Source of the DNA: Trinickia dinghuensis | Lineage (GTDB): Bacteria > Pseudomonadota > Gammaproteobacteria > Burkholderiales > Burkholderiaceae | Length of the DNA: 64,000 nucleotides | Direction of reading: 5' to 3' | Assembly (NCBI RefSeq): GCF_003367175.1 | Contig: NZ_QRGA01000008.1 | Span: 248,001 to 312,000 of the forward strand | Shown here: piece by piece, positions 1 to 8,509 of the stretch | Numbering within the stretch: the first letter of the stretch is position 1 | Layout: each line of letters opens with the position of its first letter | Made by a program: the position numbers and the translations under genes | Notes under the pieces: model-generated | Databases searched by the model: none | What the model saw: only the letters and a program-made list of their open reading frames with translations | What the model was told of the DNA's origin: nothing

Positions 1-3000
1 GGGATCGTCGACCACGACGTTGTATGCGGTCGATCCGCCCGTGTTCTGGACGGTGAGCTGATAGGTGACCGTGCCCGTCGCATTGTCCACGGCGGTGGCC
101 GTCTTCGAGATCGTCACGCTGGGTTCTTCGACCGACACGTTCACGGTGTTGGACGTCGTGCCGCCCGCCGTGACCGATGCCGCCAGCGCGGCCGCGCCTT
201 GCACGTTCGAGGTAACGTTCGCCACCACCACGTTGAATTGGACGAGGACGTAGTTGCCGAGCGCCGAGCCGTCGTTGTTGCTCAGGGTCGAGAGATTGAC
301 GGTGACGTTGCTGCCCGACGTCGACACGTCGTTCGACGGCAGCAGGCTCGTCGGCTTGAACGTGGCGACGTTGCCGGCCGTCGTCGTCCCCGTGGCCGGA
401 CTGACGTAGTTGGCACCGCCCGAATTGCCGTCCTGGTACTGCGCGACCCCCGACAGCGAGCCATCGCTCGAGACCAGATCGCCGTTCGGGCTGACGAACG
501 CGATCCTAGCGCTACCGTCGTTGAGGTACTGGAGCCCCGGCGGCAGCGTGAAGTTCAGCGTCGTGGGGTTGGCGCCTTCGGGAACCTGAACGTAGGCGTG
601 CAGCGTCACGATCTCGCCGACGGTAGCGGCAACGGAAGTTTGCGTGTTCGTCTGCGACGGCGTGTGAACCGTGTCGGTGTTGTTCGACTCGCCCGTGATC
701 GACAGCACGGGCGTGATCTGAGCGATCTTGACCGTGGTGCTCGCGGTGTCGGTGTACTTGTGTCCTTGTGCAACGCCCGGCTGCGAGAAATACGTGCCCG
801 ACGTGCCGTCGTTCGGCGTGGCGACCGCCATCGACGTGCCGGCTGCCTGATTCGGGTTCACCGTCGCTTGGAACGTGAAGCTGGCCGTTTGGCCCGTCCC
901 GAGCGACGTGAGTCCGATCGAAAGTCCCGACGTATCCGAAGTCGATCCGCCCGAGCCTCCGCTCAGGTAGGTCAACGAGCCGGGCACATAGGTCAAGCCC
1001 GACGGCAAGTTGACGAGATCCGCCAAGTCCTGCGCCGGTGCGTCGCCATTGTTCTTCAGCGTGACCGTGTAGGTCAGGTTCTCGTTACTGTAGACGGTGC
1101 CGTTGTTGGCGATCGTCGTGCCGCTGCCCGTATCCTTGACCGTGATGGTCTCGGCGACGCTGGGATCGACCTCGTGAATCGTCGCCGTCGCGGGGGGCGA
1201 AGTCTGCACGGAATCGTAGTTGATGACGACGCTGTTCGTGCGCGCGGTGTGGTCGGCCGGTGTGTCGGTCGACGTCAAGGTCGCCGTATAGACAAGCGTG
1301 ATCGTGCCGTTCGTATCGACCTGGTTGTTCGTCAGCGAACTGCCGAGATCGAACGTGAGCGTGCTGCCCGATACGGTTGCCGTCACCCCGGCAGGGCCGC
1401 CCGGCGAGCTGACGCCGCTGCTGAACGTCACCGAATTGAGGCTGCCGAACGTCATCCCGGCAGGGATCGAGTCGGTCAGCGTGACGTCGTGCGCGCCGTT
1501 GTCCGTCGTGCCCTGCGGCAAGGCGACCGTAATCGTATAAGTGACGGTCTCGCCGAGCGCGATGTTGTTGCTGCCCGTAAGCGGAACATCGCCCGTATCG
1601 CTCGCGCCCGAAACCGTCTTCGTCACGGTCGGGGCCGACAGGTTGATGATGCCCGTATCCGCAAGCGCGGCCGCATTCTCGCCGACCGGCTGCGCCGCCG
1701 CGCCCGAACCCGACACGAAGCCGTTGCCGCTCGAGACGCCGCCGGCCACGCTCGCCCAGTTGACGACGTTCCCCGCGACCGTGAGCGTGTCGCCCGTCTC
1801 CTGCGCCGTCGGCAGTTTCAAGTCGTAGACGACGTAGACGTTGTCGTGCGCGGCGATCGACGAATTCAGCTGCACCCCGCCCGCGGCGAAGTACTGCGCG
1901 GCCGTCACGCCCGAGTCGATCTGCACGCCGGACGAGTTGTAGATCGCGAAGTTCTGCACGTCGCTCGTCGAGAATCCCGACGGCAGCGTGCCCTGAACCG
2001 TGACGTCGTACGCCGCCGATCCGCCTTGGTTCTGCACGGTCGAGACGACGCGCGCGAGGTCGCCGCCGTCGCCGCCTGCCACGTTCAGGTTGTCCGCGGC
2101 AAGCGGATTGCCGTTGCCGGTGAGCGGATTGGTGCCCGCGGCCGTGCCGGCCGGAGCGAACGGGCTGCCCGCGCCGCCGCTCGGCGTCGTGTTCGTCTGC
2201 GACGTCCAGGTCACCGTGGACGAATTCGACGAGTCGGCGGAATACGAGCCCTTCGACGAACCGCCGTCGCCGACGATCGAGACGATGCCCGTCTTCGTCG
2301 CGAGCTCCGGCTCCTCGAGCGGCACTTGCTTGATCGCCGCGGCCGCGAGCGTTTGCCCTTCTGCGTTCGTGTACGAGCTGGCGCCTTGCGTCGTCAACTC
2401 CAAGCCGTTAGCAAAGGGCTTGTTCGACGCCACTGCGCTGAAATAGACGATGACCTGCTGCCCCGGCGCGTTCGTCGGATCGTCGCGATTGCCGAAGTTG
2501 AAGGAGATGCTGTTGGCCGTGCCGTTCGTCGATACGGTCGGCGTCGCCTCGCCCGACAGCGGATTGACGAGCTTATAGGTGCCGGCCGTCGGGAACGCGT
2601 CGACGCTGTCCTGCGAAAACGACGAGACATTGCCGCCGTTGGAGAGCGGGTCCGTCGTCGAGAACACGGGCAGCGGCAGATACGCGGTCAGACCGAGGTT
2701 GCCGTAATCGCCCGTCGTAAGCGTGTAGGTCATCGCATAGGTGACCGTATCGCCCGGCTTGATATCCGTCAGATCCGCGGTCTGGCCGTTGACCGCCACC
2801 ACCTGCAGCACGAGCTGGCCCGGCGCCACCGCGTTCGTCACCGACGAGCCGTCGCTGACCGTCCCGTTCGTTCCCGTGATCGTGTCCGTGGTGTCGTTGA
2901 CCGTCACGACCGCCGCGCTCGTGGCCCCCGTCGTCACGGTGTCCGTGATCGAGTCCTTCTCGCGCAGGCTGTTGCCGCTGTTCGCGAGCGTGTACTTGTC

Positions 3001-5367
3001 GAGCACCTTCGCCTTGAACGTGATCGTCCCTTGCGTCGGCCCGTCGCTGCCGTTCACGGCACCGCCTTGCAGCACGCCCGCGAACGCCGCGCCGCCGAGA
3101 TTCGCCTCGACGAGTTCGCCCACGCTGAACGTCAGCGCGGTCGCGCCCGGATTCGAGGTCGAGCCCGTATCGTCGCGCGTGTAGTTCCAGTTCGCGTTCG
3201 AACCGCTCTCCGCCACGGACTGGCCGTTGATCGTCCTCTGGACGTTGTTCGATACGTCGCCGAACGAGAACGAGCGCGTCGAGCCGTCCGTCGTCAGCGA
3301 TAGCGTCGGCGTCGCGTAACCGGCGTCGGTCGGCCCGAGCACCGAGATGCCGTCGCCGACCAAGTCGGCGATGTTGAGCTGATTCAGCGAGTAGTAGTCC
3401 GATACCTGGAAGTTGATCGAGTAGCCGACGATCTGCCCCGGCACGATGCTGCCGCCCGGCGCGTCGTCCGTCACCTGGATCGCCAGCGACTTCGCGACGA
3501 ACGACGTCGATTCCGGATTGGTCGAGCCGTCGCCCGAAATCGTCTGAGCGCCCGCCGAGTGATCGAGCGAACCCGCTTCCGCCGTCCACGAACCGGTGTA
3601 GGTGTAGACCGGTGTCGTATCGATGGTGCGCGGCTGCCCCGCCGCGCCCAGCACCGACGCGCCCGTCGCGTCGAATTGCGGCACGAAGACGGGGATGTTG
3701 ACGACGGTAGGCGTATTGGACGCATCCGTGCCAAGCGAAGTGAACGTCAGTGTCACCGTGCCGCCCGCACCGCTCACGCTGCCCGGCTTCGGGGTGAACG
3801 TGGCCGTGCCGTGCACGCCGCTCGGCTCCGTGAACGAAATCGTGCCTTGCGTGTATTGAACCTGATCCGGCAGCGTGAACGTGAAGGACACGCCTTGCAT
3901 CGGATCCGTTTGCGTGACCGACGCCGGCTGCAGCGTGATCACGTAGTCGAACGGAAAGTCCGGGCCCGTCGCGGTTTCGCCTTCGTGCAGATTCGTCGTG
4001 GCGGAAACGTCGATGAGGGAGATTTGCGTCGATGCCGTCACGAGACCGTCGCTCGAACTCGTGACGCTCGCGGTGCCCGCCGTGCCGCGGATCGACGGAT
4101 CCGTGGCCGGATCGTTGAGCGGATCGGCGCCGTATTGGAAGCCGCCGATCGCCGCAATGTTCAGCGCTTGCCCGGCATGCATGCTTGAAAGCTCGCTCGT
4201 GCCCGCGAGCGAGAACGTCAGCTGAACTTGTGCGGCCGGCTCGCCGGGCGTGTAGCTGCCGAACGGCAGCTGCAGCACGTACATCGTGTCGCCGGCTTGA
4301 TACCCGCTAGGTGCCGCGACGAACAGCGGATTGCCGTTGCTGTCGACGGCGAGCGGGTGCAGCGCGCCGAGCGTGCCGACGTGGCCGGCAATGCTCGTCG
4401 ACAGCGTCACCTGATCGACGGTGACTGCGGTGCCGAGATAAGTGGCGCTCGTCAACGTCGCGTTTTCGGCGGAGTCGGTCGGCACGTACAGGTCGATGAA
4501 CGGCCCGTAGCCAGCGGCGTTCGTCGCGGTGTTTTGAAATTGCACGGTCTCGGTGAACGTACCGCCGAGCAAGACGTCGCCCGGAACCGTTCCCGAAACG
4601 AAGGAAACGCTGGGCACCGGCGTGTCGAGCACGCCCTGATAGGCGGCCATAGCCGATGCGCTGAACGGCGCGCCCACGTCGAGTGCGCCCGTGGTGCGCT
4701 CGAGCGTCCAATTGCCGCCGAGCGTGGCGGCGCCGGTCGCGTCCGTCGACGCCCCGACTTGCGCGCCCGTCAGCGCGTGAACCGTATCGACGAACTGCAG
4801 CCCGCTGGCGCCCTGGCCAACGTCGCAGCCCCAGAATTCGATGTCCGCGTTCGACGCGAGGTGGTCGCTCCACGAAGCGACCTGCTGCTTCGCCGCGGCG
4901 AGCGCATCGGCCGTGATCGGCGCATTGCCGAGTTCGATCTGTCCCGATGAGCCGTAGGTCAAAAATTGAATCGACTTCAGATCCGAGCGGCCTTGCAACG
5001 CCTCGGTCACCTGGCTGATGCCGTCGCGATTCGGATCGATGACGATGACCTGCACGCTGCTGTCGACGCTGGACGCAAGCGACTGCCAATTCGACACGCG
5101 CGGATCGACGAAGAGGATTTCGGTCGCTTTGGGGTTGGGAGCCAGCGCGGGGATGTCGGCGTTGGCGTGGGAGCCGTTCGCGTGCTGCTCGTCGGCCGGG
5201 CCGTGCCGCCCCGCGGAATCTTGCGCGTCGTGATCGTGACGATGCGACTCGTGCGCATCGGCCCCGTTGTGGTGGTGCTGTTGGTCGAGCGCCGAATGCG
5301 CCGCCTTTGCTGCAACTGCCGCCACGCTGCCGTCGAATAGATGGCGAGGCTCAAGTATTAGTCTCAT
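1..5367 (-). CDS. Giant LEPR-motif / DUF4347 / DUF11-repeat surface protein, partial at C terminus
   Basis: The minus strand is open from ATG at 5367 to the left edge, exactly 1789 codons with no stop. The protein starts MRLILEPRHLFDGS, the LEPR-type N-terminal motif of very large secreted proteins, and has no classical signal peptide. A His-rich stretch covers residues about 27-60 (for example HRHDHDAQD). A DUF4347-like domain spans about 80-228 (FVDPR, LTYGSSGQIELGN, EFWGCDVGQG). The rest is Thr/Ser/Asn/Gly-rich and contains many DUF11-type repeats, each with a phrase like GETVTYTITV followed by LTDSIPAGMTF; examples sit near 1440-1630, 1010-1140 and 1-130. Such proteins are usually exported adhesins of the type I secretion class. 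The secretion signal would lie beyond the window, so export route and total size are unknown. The opposite strand holds long Arg-rich open frames that are shadows of this gene. Confidence 0.85.
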   Translation of the reverse strand, partial: MRLILEPRHLFDGSVAAVAAKAAHSALDQQHHHNGADAHESHRHDHDAQDSAGRHGPADEQHANGSHANADIPALAPNPKATEILFVDPRVSNWQSLASSVDSSVQVIVIDPNRDGISQVTEALQGRSDLKSIQFLTYGSSGQIELGNAPITADALAAAKQQVASWSDHLASNADIEFWGCDVGQGASGLQFVDTVHALTGAQVGASTDATGAATLGGNWTLERTTGALDVGAPFSASAMAAYQGVLDTPVPSVSFVSGTVPGDVLLGGTFTETVQFQNTATNAAGYGPFIDLYVPTDSAENATLTSATYLGTAVTVDQVTLSTSIAGHVGTLGALHPLAVDSNGNPLFVAAPSGYQAGDTMYVLQLPFGSYTPGEPAAQVQLTFSLAGTSELSSMHAGQALNIAAIGGFQYGADPLNDPATDPSIRGTAGTASVTSSSDGLVTASTQISLIDVSATTNLHEGETATGPDFPFDYVITLQPASVTQTDPMQGVSFTFTLPDQVQYTQGTISFTEPSGVHGTATFTPKPGSVSGAGGTVTLTFTSLGTDASNTPTVVNIPVFVPQFDATGASVLGAAGQPRTIDTTPVYTYTGSWTAEAGSLDHSAGAQTISGDGSTNPESTSFVAKSLAIQVTDDAPGGSIVPGQIVGYSINFQVSDYYSLNQLNIADLVGDGISVLGPTDAGYATPTLSLTTDGSTRSFSFGDVSNNVQRTINGQSVAESGSNANWNYTRDDTGSTSNPGATALTFSVGELVEANLGGAAFAGVLQGGAVNGSDGPTQGTITFKAKVLDKYTLANSGNSLREKDSITDTVTTGATSAAVVTVNDTTDTITGTNGTVSDGSSVTNAVAPGQLVLQVVAVNGQTADLTDIKPGDTVTYAMTYTLTTGDYGNLGLTAYLPLPVFSTTDPLSNGGNVSSFSQDSVDAFPTAGTYKLVNPLSGEATPTVSTNGTANSISFNFGNRDDPTNAPGQQVIVYFSAVASNKPFANGLELTTQGASSYTNAEGQTLAAAAIKQVPLEEPELATKTGIVSIVGDGGSSKGSYSADSSNSSTVTWTSQTNTTPSGGAGSPFAPAGTAAGTNPLTGNGNPLAADNLNVAGGDGGDLARVVSTVQNQGGSAAYDVTVQGTLPSGFSTSDVQNFAIYNSSGVQIDSGVTAAQYFAAGGVQLNSSIAAHDNVYVVYDLKLPTAQETGDTLTVAGNVVNWASVAGGVSSGNGFVSGSGAAAQPVGENAAALADTGIINLSAPTVTKTVSGASDTGDVPLTGSNNIALGETVTYTITVALPQGTTDNGAHDVTLTDSIPAGMTFGSLNSVTFSSGVSSPGGPAGVTATVSGSTLTFDLGSSLTNNQVDTNGTITLVYTATLTSTDTPADHTARTNSVVINYDSVQTSPPATATIHEVDPSVAETITVKDTGSGTTIANNGTVYSNENLTYTVTLKNNGDAPAQDLADLVNLPSGLTYVPGSLTYLSGGSGGSTSDTSGLSIGLTSLGTGQTASFTFQATVNPNQAAGTSMAVATPNDGTSGTYFSQPGVAQGHKYTDTASTTVKIAQITPVLSITGESNNTDTVHTPSQTNTQTSVAATVGEIVTLHAYVQVPEGANPTTLNFTLPPGLQYLNDGSARIAFVSPNGDLVSSDGSLSGVAQYQDGNSGGANYVSPATGTTTAGNVATFKPTSLLPSNDVSTSGSNVTVNLSTLSNNDGSALGNYVLVQFNVVVANVTSNVQGAAALAASVTAGGTTSNTVNVSVEEPSVTISKTATAVDNATGTVTYQLTVQNTGGSTAYNVVVDDP

Positions 5368-5933
5368 CGCATTCCCCCGTTTTCGCGACCGCAATTTATT
5401 TGGTTTGCCAGTGCGTTTCAATATGGCAACCCGGCTTTTGTAGAAATTTAACAATTGCCCGCATAGCGGGATCTCCAGCGCCGGGCGCCGCTCTGGGATC
5501 TCAGATGAACCGCCGGACGGGCATCGATTGAGACACCGAGGCAACCTGCAAGCGTGCCGTGCCGCGGCCGCGAGGTGCCCTGCGACGGGGAATAGTAATA
5601 TAAAAAGTATTTCGATTCTATGTAAGCCTGACGGCCGCCGCTTTCAAGCCGGCATTCAAACAGATCGAAAATCTATTCAATAAATTAAAGGAAAACGTTT
5701 GCGTCATCGACACGCAAACGTTTGCGTATCCGATAAAGCATGCAGCGGAAAAGTCAGGCGGATTTCGATTCGATCGAACTGGCGCCGATACCGTCGACGA
5801 CGAACGATTGCATGATCCGGGCAGCCCATTTACTCTAGCGCCTCCCCCCATCCGGCGTGTGTGCCGGTGGGCCGGCCGACGCGCGGAACATCGACGCACA
5901 TCGGTATTTTCGACACACCTTCGATCCTTCGCC
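5368..5933. other. Intergenic region between divergent adhesin and hydrolase genes
   Basis: This 566-bp stretch holds no convincing gene. It contains a short CCCGC/GCGGG dyad (5458-5462 and 5466-5470) on the adhesin side, an AT-rich stretch at about 5590-5700, and the two PurR/LacI-like operator sequences listed separately. It should carry the promoters of both divergent genes; I could not assign clear -35/-10 pairs. Confidence 0.6.
5689..5727. promoter_or_regulatory. Tandem PurR/LacI-family operator-like sites
   Basis: Positions 5712-5727 read ACGCAAACGTTTGCGT, a perfect 16-bp palindrome that is nearly the classical PurR box and typical of LacI/GalR-family operators. A second copy at 5689-5704 (AGGAAAACGTTTGCGT) keeps the AAACGTTT core and the right half. 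The two centres are 23 bp apart, about two helical turns. They lie about 210-245 bp upstream of the hydrolase start. No LacI-family regulator gene is in the window, so the regulator would act in trans. Confidence 0.6.
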
Positions 5934-6806
5934 ATGACCACTGCCTTGCGCCTGCTCGGGCTATGCCTGCTGCTTCTGATCTCCGATGCTCGTGCCGCAC
6001 AGCTGAGGGCGGATCTTCACGAATCCGTTTCGACGATCGACGTGACGGTCAAGGACTTCTACGGCAAGCAAGAGACTGGCAAGGTCGCCATCACGCAATT
6101 CTCGCCGAACGGTGAGGGGCCCTTCCCCATCCTGATTCTCAATCATGGGCGCGCCACATCGGATCGGGGCACACCGCCGCGCTTTCGCTACACGCGGCAG
6201 GTCGCCTATTTCTTGAAACGGGGATTTATCGTATTCGTGCCGACGCGCATCGGCTATGGCCAATACGGCACCGCATTCGATCCGGAATACAGCGGGAAAT
6301 GCCGCCGAAAAGATTACGTACCCATGATTCAGGCGGCCCGCATCGAAGAATCGGCCGTATTGGACTACGCGAAGCGGCAACCGCATGTCGATCCTCATCG
6401 CATCGTGATCGTTGGGCAATCGGTCGGTGGTTTCGTCACGACGTCCGTGGCCGCGGAGAATCCGGATGGCGTGGTTGCGGCGATCAACTTCGCCGGGGGC
6501 TCGGGGGGCGATCCGGCCACGCACCCCGGCGTACCGTGCGAGAGCGATCGGCTCGAAGCCATGTATCAACGCTTCGGCAAGACGGCCCGTGTTCCGATGC
6601 TCTGGATCTACACGCAGAACGATCAATTCTTCGCGCCGCAATACAGCAGCGCTTGGCACGCCGCGTTCGTCCATGCGGGCGGCAACGCGGAATACAAACT
6701 GTTTCCGCCGTTCGGGACAAACGGGCACTTCCTGTTTGGAAACGGAACCGATATTTGGGAGCCGACCGTATCGGCGTTTCTCGATCGGGAAGGGTTCAGT
6801 CGATGA
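5934..6806 (+). CDS. Secreted alpha/beta hydrolase (dienelactone-hydrolase-like)
   Basis: A 290-residue protein. ATG 5934 is preferred to the upstream in-frame ATG 5808 because it begins a clear signal peptide (MTTALRLLGLCLLLLISDARAA), pointing to export to the periplasm or beyond. The mature part has the alpha/beta hydrolase fold signature: ILNHGRA strand and loop, then the nucleophile elbow GQSVGG with Ser, preceded by HRIVIV. Later LWIYTQNDQFF and a His in NGHFLF fit the acid and base of the catalytic triad. Substrate is unknown; the family covers dienelactone hydrolases, acetyl xylan esterases and peptidases. It stands alone behind two LacI/PurR-like operators, and its 3' end overlaps the convergent ATPase gene by 11 bp. 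Confidence 0.85.
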   Translation: MTTALRLLGLCLLLLISDARAAQLRADLHESVSTIDVTVKDFYGKQETGKVAITQFSPNGEGPFPILILNHGRATSDRGTPPRFRYTRQVAYFLKRGFIVFVPTRIGYGQYGTAFDPEYSGKCRRKDYVPMIQAARIEESAVLDYAKRQPHVDPHRIVIVGQSVGGFVTTSVAAENPDGVVAAINFAGGSGGDPATHPGVPCESDRLEAMYQRFGKTARVPMLWIYTQNDQFFAPQYSSAWHAAFVHAGGNAEYKLFPPFGTNGHFLFGNGTDIWEPTVSAFLDREGFSR

Positions 6807-7923
6807 TATTGCGAACCCAATCGGCGAAGCGCTCGTTCTCGAACTCATAGACATCCCGCGGGCTCTTCGCCACGACCGTCTTTTCCGCGAGCCGGCCCAG
6901 CGCTTTTTGAATATGAGTAGCCTGGAGATCCTCGATACCGACGCGCCGGCGAATCGCGATGAGCGTCGCCTTCGCGAACGGCTTCATCGATGGGTCGTCG
7001 GCGCAGATCCGCACGAGCGCCCGCTCGGTCGCATCGAGTGAATTCCAAGTGCCTTCATGATTCTCGGTGCGGGCGAGCTTCCGTTGCTGCATCGCAATCG
7101 CCTCGGAAAACGCAAGCGTCGGACTCATCATGAGTGCGAGCACCGCTTCCATGAGCGGCTCGGGGCGTCTTCCGAAAAGCTCGAACGCCTCCCGCGCGGC
7201 ACGGATGTCGAGCTTGCGCTTGGTCGATTCCTTGAACCGGCGCGCGACATAGCCGACGAAATCGTCCCCAAGCAACGGGAAATCCTGCACCGTGCCGGCG
7301 GCCGAATAAAGCGGTGCATTCGCATTCGTGAACACATGCCCGAGCTTCGTGCGCGAAGAACCGGTGAACAGCATGCGAAGCCTGCGCTGATGCTTGGTGA
7401 GCGTCGTCCGAAGCGCACGCGCCATTTCCTCGCTTTCCTTGCTGCGGCCAAGCGCCTGCGCTTCGTCGACCAGAAAGAGTACGGGCCGGCGCTTCGTCAG
7501 CTCGGTAACGAGCGCATCGAGCAGAAGTGCCGTATCCGACATCTCCCGCTTCCGGTCGCTCTCCAAGTCGATATGCCCTTCGAGCTTCGCACCGGCGAAC
7601 TCTGCCTTCCCCTTGATGGACTTGACCGGCGTCCGGAGCCGCGCGATGACCTTCTCGAGCAGCGAATGAGGCTCGAGCGCCTCTTCCAGCGCGCGCACGA
7701 GCGCCGCCCCCGGCGTTTGCCGCGTTTGCCATAAATCGCCGTAGACGACCGTGTACCCCTCGCCCTCGGCGAGCGGTTTGAGATCCCGCAACAGGAACAC
7801 TGTCTTGCCGGTGCGCCGCGGCGCGAAAATCGTCGTGGACGTGACGAGCCCAGCGTTCAGCGTCGCAAGATAGGCGCGAGCCAGCTCCGGCCGCGGGAAG
7901 TGCCACAGCTCGGTCAGCTCCAT
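6796..7923 (-). CDS. AAA-type ATPase with C-terminal winged-helix-like region
   Basis: A 375-residue protein from ATG 7923 (MELTELWHFPRPEL). The frame is open further upstream, but that part is low-complexity and crosses an operator-like inverted repeat. Walker A is FAPRRTGKT (about 33-41), Walker B is PVLFLVDEAQ (about 147-156), and the sensor-1-like segment is MLFTGSSRTKLG (about 184-195). Residues about 295-375 look like a helix-turn-helix / winged-helix tail. This is the layout of stand-alone STAND/AAA ATPases of the COG1672 type, whose substrates are mostly unknown. No partner nuclease or effector gene is adjacent, so I do not call it a defence gene. It converges on the hydrolase with an 11-bp overlap. 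There is no good Shine-Dalgarno: the inverted repeat begins four bases from the start codon. Confidence 0.8.
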   Translation of the reverse strand: MELTELWHFPRPELARAYLATLNAGLVTSTTIFAPRRTGKTVFLLRDLKPLAEGEGYTVVYGDLWQTRQTPGAALVRALEEALEPHSLLEKVIARLRTPVKSIKGKAEFAGAKLEGHIDLESDRKREMSDTALLLDALVTELTKRRPVLFLVDEAQALGRSKESEEMARALRTTLTKHQRRLRMLFTGSSRTKLGHVFTNANAPLYSAAGTVQDFPLLGDDFVGYVARRFKESTKRKLDIRAAREAFELFGRRPEPLMEAVLALMMSPTLAFSEAIAMQQRKLARTENHEGTWNSLDATERALVRICADDPSMKPFAKATLIAIRRRVGIEDLQATHIQKALGRLAEKTVVAKSPRDVYEFENERFADWVRNIID

Positions 7924-7927
7924 CGAG

Positions 7928-7984
7928 TTATCCAAAATTATCTGAGATTGGATAATTATACCAACGTCGGATAATTTTGGATAA
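7928..7984. promoter_or_regulatory. Inverted-repeat operator array covering the ATPase start
   Basis: TTATCCAAAATTATC at 7928-7942 is repeated as its perfect complement GATAATTTTGGATAA at 7970-7984 (15-bp arms, 27-bp gap). A third partial copy, GGATAATT, lies between them at 7950-7957. The array is AT-rich within GC-rich DNA and sits where the promoter and ribosome-binding site of the ATPase gene should be. A binding site for a repressor, or for the ATPase's own winged helix, is inference. Confidence 0.6.
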
Positions 7985-8184
7985 CCTCCGGCGGCGGGCC
8001 GAATTTCGTTACAACGCATACGCCGGCAGTGGAACGCCCCCTCGCCCTTCCCGAGCAGGCGGGCATTCGCTCGCGTGTCCTCTGTTTCGTCGATCCGCCT
8101 CGCGATGCGCGGCCGCTTGCGGATAATCGGCGCCTTGGACAAACAAAACTGAAAACTGAAACCTGAAAACGGGAGAACGTCCGC

Positions 8185-8460
8185 GTGATCTTCGAGAACG
8201 AACTGTCCGACGCGTGGGATGTGCCGGACGAGACGGTCAATGTATCCGTGCCGATTTCGATGATCCGGCATCCGTCCGGCGAGATCCACATCGTCGTCAT
8301 CGACCTGATGCCGGAACAGGAACACGACTGCCTGGCGGAGCGAAGAATCCGCTTCAGCGCACAGGCCGCCGCCCAGTTGCGCGATGCAATCGGCGGGATG
8401 GCGCAAAGCGGGCACGTCCTGTTCGGAGACGAGCGCCCCGCCACGGCTACGCTGCACTAG
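8185..8460 (+). CDS. Small hypothetical protein
   Basis: A 91-residue protein starting with GTG at 8185, with GGGAGA at 8171-8176 as ribosome-binding site eight bases away. The sequence (MIFENELSDAWDVP, then VIDLMPEQEHDCLAERRIRFSAQAAAQL) is acidic with alternating beta and helical character, and has no signal peptide or membrane segment. I do not recognise a family. The good ribosome-binding site and normal composition support a real gene. It ends about 50 bp from the 3' end of the convergent TonB-dependent receptor gene. Confidence 0.6.
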   Translation: MIFENELSDAWDVPDETVNVSVPISMIRHPSGEIHIVVIDLMPEQEHDCLAERRIRFSAQAAAQLRDAIGGMAQSGHVLFGDERPATATLH

Positions 8461-8509
8461 CGATGGAACGATGGAACGCCGTCACACCGTAGGGCACGTG
8501 CGCATTTCC

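Noticed and set aside
199-3303. 1034-residue plus-strand open frame across the adhesin gene
   Set aside because: It is extremely Arg-rich with no recognised domain and lies opposite a coherent, repeat-containing minus-strand protein; it is an antisense shadow in GC-rich DNA.
6796-7923. Defence-island call for the AAA ATPase
   Set aside because: No nuclease, reverse transcriptase, TIR or other effector gene is adjacent; one AAA ATPase alone is not enough.
7924-8457. Longer N-terminal extension of the AAA ATPase to 8457
   Set aside because: The extra residues lack homology-like features, cross the inverted repeat and overlap the plus-strand small gene; ATG 7923 matches the usual family start.
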